NCBI GenBank assembly: GCA_009838915.1
Contig: VXQT01000027.1
Location: 82,142-146,141 of the forward strand
Origin: Chloroflexota bacterium
GTDB lineage: Bacteria > Chloroflexota > Dehalococcoidia > Bin125
Length of the DNA: 64,000 bases
Direction: 5' to 3'
Shown here: piece by piece, positions 60,101-64,000 of the stretch
Layout: every line of letters begins with the position of its first letter
Position numbering within the stretch: position 1 is the first letter of the stretch
Position numbers and translations under genes: made by a program
Notes under the pieces: generated by a model
Databases searched by the model: none
Told to the model about the DNA's origin: nothing
Seen by the model: only the letters and a program-made list of their open reading frames with translations

Positions 60101-60406
60101 ACGGTTGGGTCCGGCCGCGCGGGACTGACGGCGCAGGCGGCGGTTGAGGTGGGACTGGTGCTGATCGCAGGGATTGGACTGGGCTTCGGTCTCGGACGCG
60201 CGGTGGCGGGAGCGCTGCTCGCGTTCCTTGACGTGACCAGCGACGGCGTCGCGGCCGCGCCGCCGACGGCGTTGTCGGTTGACTGGGCGCTGGCCGGGGT
60301 CGGGGTAGGCGTGGTGGTTGCCTGCGCGATCCTGGGCACGTCGGCAATTGCGCGTTGGGCGACGGGACGCGAGGCCGCGCCGTTGCTGCGGGAAGGCGCC
60401 GACTGA
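57164..60406 (+). CDS. FtsX-type ABC transporter permease, giant (1)
   Basis: 1080 residues. N-terminal helix near 21-45 (LMLAASALLIIAASLVALPL), a large extracytoplasmic MacB-like part about 50-290, several helices around 300-560 (LLAGLQIAAVAMFGVALVGR and others), a second extracytoplasmic part about 570-900, and C-terminal helices (FVVGFIGLLIVGSAALVFTM; VEVGLVLIAGIGLGFGLGR). This is the doubled FtsX arrangement of large lipoprotein or peptide exporters. No ATPase is encoded within the window; one may follow. The start ATG follows an unclear leader. It overlaps the next gene by 1 nt. Confidence 0.85.
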   Translation: MLGLLRLLRLAALRELRGGWALMLAASALLIIAASLVALPLVFRAAASDLALRETIEQSTRAVHFADQSRGFRPPDPADFDAVTAASEEIEERHLSRFVGFVGDSRRIMETPRSLARFTRLDNGINEALLVYLMSFERLQLNARLVRGEWAEQADEVVIGASLSEKLAIDVGSVIRFSEQQQFLITGVIEPVAADVTRVLALHYTDLWFDLQINITPGGAEEPYFGLFSSPETLVKFGAPITHRIRTEWHTDALNSDDVEAAIESLSAWEQQLNRLEGGSASTLLLTTLQRFAREAQFSAGQSLLAGLQIAAVAMFGVALVGRVMAQRTRVDRERLAARGAKPWQQAGAQAMLGGLAAIPAAALGAPLAAFGLSHAGRLDAVARVSGGEPFDTRLTWEAWALAVAGALIAWIAFAAPAWFDSRQRENPRVAAGRPRRRSLVQRAWLDVALLALATVLFLQFETEASGGAFSAFESGGMNPVLMLSPGLLLLGAALTIMRVAPRIWGFVARLLSRLPIPSWLYLGVLNVARNPTGPMLLTALTAFITAVGLISATYASTIRTVERERIEYEVGSDLRGVSIGGNLSNSTVGRVTEPLESRDGITSAAAYRGIGSVGGDRDGSRIVLLGLQTSRVGEAVLLDDDLIGLPVEELLAAIAREPGRAGQALPDGAEALSIRVRSDPGNSNLEMAARVIDAHGQVHMRQFRSNTATTVDDEWQTLEAPFAGLSQPLRIAAIVLRPQARVVRAPTGTLFISGLEARVGEQTLPVEAFDEAAPWIPASSGAGEDRIVFSGGSLEYRWSQLDANDERIIVRESPNLPVNAAMDRASMEAADLETGDVVPIVLSNTSVPVRLTAAVEYFPTLNPAQGGFLIADLLALRSAALVAAVRAVLPITEVWARTDTGAANVIAGELLDDVYLSSTVLNADARIAAAESDPLRSGGTAALFVVGFIGLLIVGSAALVFTMAAAGGERAREFALMRTVGSGRAGLTAQAAVEVGLVLIAGIGLGFGLGRAVAGALLAFLDVTSDGVAAAPPTALSVDWALAGVGVGVVVACAILGTSAIARWATGREAAPLLREGAD

Positions 60407-63400
60407 TGGCCGGGCAGTTGCCGAGTTCGCAACAGGCATCCGCCCCCCGACGTGGCGAGACGGCGCGCGAGCTCGCGCTGCTCGCGATCCGCAGAATCAC
60501 GTCCGCGCCACGGCTCTCCGCGGTGCTGCTGATCGGGGCGTTGTTGGCCGTCGGACTGGCCAGCAGCGCGCCGATCTTCATCGAGGCCGTGCGCGATCTG
60601 GGGCTGCGGCAGACGCTGGCCGACGCTGATCCCGCCGCGCTCGATCTGCGCGTGGTCCGTTCCAATGTCTCGGCCAACCCGGAATCGGTCGACTCGGTCG
60701 AGACGGTGATTCGCGCTGAGGCCGACGCGGCCGTTGGAGAATTCAGCGTCGGGCGGATGGTTGCGATTCGGACCGGCGGCTACATCCTGCGCAGCGACGA
60801 TCAACCGTTCAATTCACCCGACACGCTGCACGCGACGTTCCTGGCCCAGAACGACATCAACGAAGCGGCACGGCTCCTTGCCGGTCGGTTGCCGACGATC
60901 GCCGAGGGCGCGATCGAAGTCGTCATCGAGTCGCAGCAGGCAGCGCGTTTTGGTCTCGACGTGGACGACGAACGGCTGGCGCAGCCGTTCTGGCTGGGAT
61001 CGCAGCACGAGACGCGCGTCCGAGTTGTCGGCCTGGTCGAACCGTCCGCGGATGAGCGGCGCTGGTCGACGCTGGATCCGCTCTACCTGCCGGTCGCGGC
61101 GCGCGACTCCGAACTGCGCTTCTGGACCACCCGCGAGAGCATTCTCGGCATCCTGGCCGATCAATCGCCGACGCTGCGGCTGACGCTGTTGCAGCGCTAC
61201 CGGACCAATTTGAGCGGCGTGTCGGCGGCTGAGGCGTCGGCTGCCGCTGACGCGCTCGAACAGATGACGCGGCGGATCGCGCAGGCGATCGACGGGGTGC
61301 AGCAGGAAACCGAGCTGGTCGACACATTGGTTGGATTCCGCGAGCGTTTCCGGTTCGCGCAGTCGACGCTGCTGATGATTGTGCTGCAGCTCGTCGGTGC
61401 GGTGTTGGTCTACGCCGTGGTCGCGTCGGCGATGCTGGCCGAGCAGCGCACCGAAGACACAGCCTGGCTGCGCTCGCGCGGGGCGCGTCAGCGGGACGTG
61501 GCGATGCTGCACGTGGTTGAGGCGGCGATCCTGACCGCGCCGGCGATTGTGCTGGGGCCGCTGATTGGCGTGGGGCTGATCAGCCTGCTCGGATTCGTGC
61601 CACCGTATGACCAGGCGCTCGCAGATATCGGTCTCGGACCGTTCCTGCCGGCGCCGCTGCCGGCCGAATCGTGGTACCTCGCACTGGGCGCGGGCGCACT
61701 GGCGCTGATCGCGCAGGCCGTGCCGACGTACCGGGCGACGCGCCAGACGATGGTCACGACGAGGCGAGAGCGGGGGCGTCCGCCGGCGTCGTGGACGCAG
61801 CGGGCGTTGATCGACGCCGCCGTCGCCGCGCTCGGGGCGCTGTTGATCTTCGAGTTGCAGTGGGCCGGCGATCCGATTGACTCGCCGCTGGTCGGCGAGA
61901 CGCGGCTGGACTGGCTGGCCGTGGCGACGCCGACGGTGCTGCTGTTCGTGGTCGGACTGATCGTGCTGCGGCTGTTTCCTCCGGCGATGCGGGCGCTGGC
62001 GCGGGCGGCGTCGCCGCTGCGCTGGCTGACCCTGCTGCTCGGCGCGTGGTATCTGGGACGCACGCCGACGCACTACGCGCGCACGGTGCTGCTGCTCACG
62101 ATTGCGGGGGCGCTGGCCGTGTTCGCGGCATCGTTCCGCACGACGCTCGACGCCTCGTACGACGACCGAGCCTTGCATGCGGTTGGTGCGGCGGTGCGGG
62201 TCCAGGAACCGCTGTCGCAGTCCCTGCCCTACGCGGAGATTGCCGAGTTGACGGGCCAGCCTGTTGCGCAGATCCAGCGCGTGACAGGCACGTTCGACGG
62301 CGACGAGGACTCGGGCAAGCTGCAAGTCGTAGCCCTGGATTCCGCCACGGTCGCCGCGCAACTTCGCGACGAACAGGTGGAATGGTCAACTCTGCCGGAG
62401 GAGCTGGCAGCGCTCAGCCAACCCGACGACGGGGCCGAACGTCCCGTGCTGCAGTCGGGCGGGCGCATGAGTCTGCACGTGACGCCGGTCAGGGTGGTCC
62501 AGAACGTCAGCGTCGGGATCAAAGTGGAGGACGCCATCGGTCGCTACTGGTGGTACCAACTCGGCGAACTCGAGGCGTTGCGCAAGGAACCGATTGAGCT
62601 CGCCGCGACGATCGGCGACCAGCCGACGCTCTACATCCCGCTCGAAGGGGCTCGACTGGTCGAGCGGCGCAGCGCGTGGCGGCCTGGAGTCGAGGAGCGG
62701 CCGGTGTGGCCGCTGAGACTGGTGTCGGTCGATGTTGCGCTGGCCAGGGCGCCGGGCGAGGTGTTGCTGGATCGGCTGGAGTACCGCTATGGCGGCGACA
62801 CGCGGAAACTCGCCGACTTCAACCCGGACATCTGGCAGGCGATGCCGCTGTCGGCGGGCGAGGAACCGGTTGACAGCCTGCAGCCGACCGAGGACGGCAT
62901 GAGCTTCCGCTGGGACGGCACGCCGACCTCGCTGCGCGGCATCCACTACCGGAGCGACACATCGCCGCTGCCTGTCCTGTTGTCGGCGGCCGCCATGGAA
63001 CAGGGTCGGCTGCAGATCGGCGAAGAAGTGCGCCTGCGGATAGGTCCGACGCCGATGAAGTTCCGGGTCGTGGGCCAGTTTGAGACATTCCCGACCTACG
63101 ACGCGCAGCGTGACGACCCGATTGTGATCGTCGACCGCGCCGCCCTGGTCGAGCGGATCTACGGCAGCGCGTCGGCGGGCGTCTCGCTGGCGGTGGACGA
63201 TGAACTCTGGGTTTCCGCGCCGTTCGAGCAGTGGCGATCACTGGTCGATCCTGGATTTGCCGAGGCGTCTGGCGACGGGAGCTTCGAAGAGCCAGGAGAT
63301 AGTCAACGGGTGTCTAACGTTGGCGGAATCGCTGTGAGTTCGCGAAGAATCGTGCAAGACCCAAACGCCGAAACGGACGAGAGCTACGACGCGCTGGCGA

Positions 63401-63936
63401 CTGACGGAACGGGCGCTGAAGGCACACAGCGTGTAGGCGTGGCGTCGATTGAGGACATCCTCACGCTCGATCAGGCGCGCGACGACCTGGCCGCCGATCC
63501 GCTGATCGTCGCTTCCTGGAACGGGGTCTTTATCGGCGCGCTGGCGGCGGTGGCGATTGCGTCGGCGTTTGGGCTGGTCGTGCTGACCGCGGTCACTGCG
63601 CAGGCGCGTCGGGTGGAGTTTGCCGTCTGCCAGAGCGTGGGCATGAGCATGCGCCAGATCCTGGCGATGATCGCGCTGGAGCAATTGATCGTAATCGCGA
63701 TCGGCCTGGGCGCGGGACTGGTCGTGGGCACGCAGGCGGGGGCGATCCTGCTCGACTTCTTCGCGCTGACGCCGGACGGCCGCGACGTGGTGCCTCCGCT
63801 CCAATTCATCGTCGACTGGCCGGGGGTGGCCGTGCTGTTCGGGGCGCTGGCTGGATTGTTTGCGCTGAACCTGGGGGCGTTTCTCTGGTTCCTCAGGCGG
63901 ATCGAGTTGCATGGGGCACTGCGGCTCGCGGCGTGA
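60406..63936 (+). CDS. FtsX-type ABC transporter permease, giant (2)
   Basis: 1176 residues from ATG 60406; TGATGG overlap with the first permease. Same layout: RRITSAPRLSAVLLIGALLAVG near the start, an extracytoplasmic part, helices around 340-560 (STLLMIVLQLVGAVLVYAVV, LTLLLGAWYLGRT), another large extracytoplasmic part, and C-terminal helices (GVFIGALAAVAIASAFGLVVL, ALEQLIVIAIGLGAGLVVG). It carries about 10% more sequence than the first. The two probably form one heterodimeric transporter. Its TGA lies at 63934-63936, and a REP-like element begins at the next base. Confidence 0.85.
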   Translation: MAGQLPSSQQASAPRRGETARELALLAIRRITSAPRLSAVLLIGALLAVGLASSAPIFIEAVRDLGLRQTLADADPAALDLRVVRSNVSANPESVDSVETVIRAEADAAVGEFSVGRMVAIRTGGYILRSDDQPFNSPDTLHATFLAQNDINEAARLLAGRLPTIAEGAIEVVIESQQAARFGLDVDDERLAQPFWLGSQHETRVRVVGLVEPSADERRWSTLDPLYLPVAARDSELRFWTTRESILGILADQSPTLRLTLLQRYRTNLSGVSAAEASAAADALEQMTRRIAQAIDGVQQETELVDTLVGFRERFRFAQSTLLMIVLQLVGAVLVYAVVASAMLAEQRTEDTAWLRSRGARQRDVAMLHVVEAAILTAPAIVLGPLIGVGLISLLGFVPPYDQALADIGLGPFLPAPLPAESWYLALGAGALALIAQAVPTYRATRQTMVTTRRERGRPPASWTQRALIDAAVAALGALLIFELQWAGDPIDSPLVGETRLDWLAVATPTVLLFVVGLIVLRLFPPAMRALARAASPLRWLTLLLGAWYLGRTPTHYARTVLLLTIAGALAVFAASFRTTLDASYDDRALHAVGAAVRVQEPLSQSLPYAEIAELTGQPVAQIQRVTGTFDGDEDSGKLQVVALDSATVAAQLRDEQVEWSTLPEELAALSQPDDGAERPVLQSGGRMSLHVTPVRVVQNVSVGIKVEDAIGRYWWYQLGELEALRKEPIELAATIGDQPTLYIPLEGARLVERRSAWRPGVEERPVWPLRLVSVDVALARAPGEVLLDRLEYRYGGDTRKLADFNPDIWQAMPLSAGEEPVDSLQPTEDGMSFRWDGTPTSLRGIHYRSDTSPLPVLLSAAAMEQGRLQIGEEVRLRIGPTPMKFRVVGQFETFPTYDAQRDDPIVIVDRAALVERIYGSASAGVSLAVDDELWVSAPFEQWRSLVDPGFAEASGDGSFEEPGDSQRVSNVGGIAVSSRRIVQDPNAETDESYDALATDGTGAEGTQRVGVASIEDILTLDQARDDLAADPLIVASWNGVFIGALAAVAIASAFGLVVLTAVTAQARRVEFAVCQSVGMSMRQILAMIALEQLIVIAIGLGAGLVVGTQAGAILLDFFALTPDGRDVVPPLQFIVDWPGVAVLFGALAGLFALNLGAFLWFLRRIELHGALRLAA

Positions 63937-64000
63937 GTGCCCCCCTCTGTCGCTACGCGACATCTCCCCCCGTTCGCGCGGGGGGAGATGTCGCGTAGCG
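63937..64000. repeat. REP-like element, inverted pair, cut by window end
   Basis: A forward copy (CTCTGTCGC-TAC-GCGACA, then CTCCCCCCG) flows after TTCGCG directly into a reverse copy (CGGGGGGAGATGTCGCGTAG). The arms CGCTACGCGACATCTC and their complement pair perfectly over 22 nt. The rest is outside the window. Confidence 0.83.

Noticed and set aside
19648..64000. CRISPR array from the recurring C/G-rich repeats
   Set aside because: Units are kilobases apart with unequal spacing, vary in sequence and have no spacers or cas genes.
1..64000. rRNA genes, prophage or insertion sequences
   Set aside because: No transposase, integrase or phage structural motif and no rRNA-like sequence was seen.

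Overview
The window is a high-GC bacterial chromosome segment, about two thirds G+C by eye, with densely packed genes. The dcw cell-division genes, a stand-alone tRNA-Asp with an encoded CCA end, a single-chain biotin-dependent acyl-CoA carboxylase, CaiB/BaiF CoA-transferases, thiolase and DUF35 proteins, a dehydratase-like enolase-superfamily enzyme and an LLM flavin oxidoreductase fit best with Chloroflexota, probably a Dehalococcoidia/SAR202-like lineage. This placement rests on gene content only. No rRNA, CRISPR array, insertion sequence or prophage was found.

Region 1 (1-18.3 kb) is mostly conserved housekeeping. On the minus strand lies mraZ-rsmH-(613-nt spacer)-ftsL-like-ftsI-murF, starting from a promoter with a paired MraZ box. 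The spacer holds two ~155-nt elements exactly 240 nt apart. Each folds into a long closed stem with compensatory base changes and G-U pairs that are valid only on the minus strand. This is the best candidate here for an undescribed structured RNA. On the plus strand follow mogA-like, a compact set (B12-binding-type radical SAM protein, yggS, proC, yggT), recA-recX, an RNase Y without its membrane anchor, a PHP phosphoesterase, fabZ and tRNA-Asp. A small Arg-rich membrane protein gene reads back toward fabZ. A large acyl-CoA carboxylase gene follows on the minus strand.

Region 2 (18.3-64 kb) is accessory metabolism and is scattered with a REP-like palindromic repeat: 13 loci here and none seen in the first 19.6 kb. 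It holds a double CaiB CoA-transferase with a repeat pair as its interdomain linker, a GMC oxidoreductase, two tandem DHA2-type MFS transporters co-transcribed with a DUF35 protein, a thiolase-like protein, two serine beta-lactamase-fold proteins and a GC-poorer DUF262/DUF1524 (GmrSD-like) defence gene. Further on are a galactonate-dehydratase-like enolase-superfamily protein, a VWA lipoprotein, a ThuA-like protein, alpha/beta hydrolases (one lacking its nucleophile serine), an unrecognised 584-residue helical protein and a DUF1800-DUF1501-NHL set. A degenerate MNT/HEPN pair, a MutY-like glycosylase, a coiled-coil/winged-helix protein and a NIPSNAP protein come next. A membrane SpoIIE phosphatase fused to an anti-sigma-type kinase domain is followed by its STAS partner. 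Last come a class III aminotransferase, GNAT, MOSC, a halogenase-like flavoprotein, an LLM oxidoreductase and two giant FtsX-type permeases.

Taken together, region 1 supports cell-wall synthesis, division and DNA repair. Region 2 suits a heterotroph that activates, oxidises and carboxylates varied organic acids, with partner-switching regulation and a little defence.
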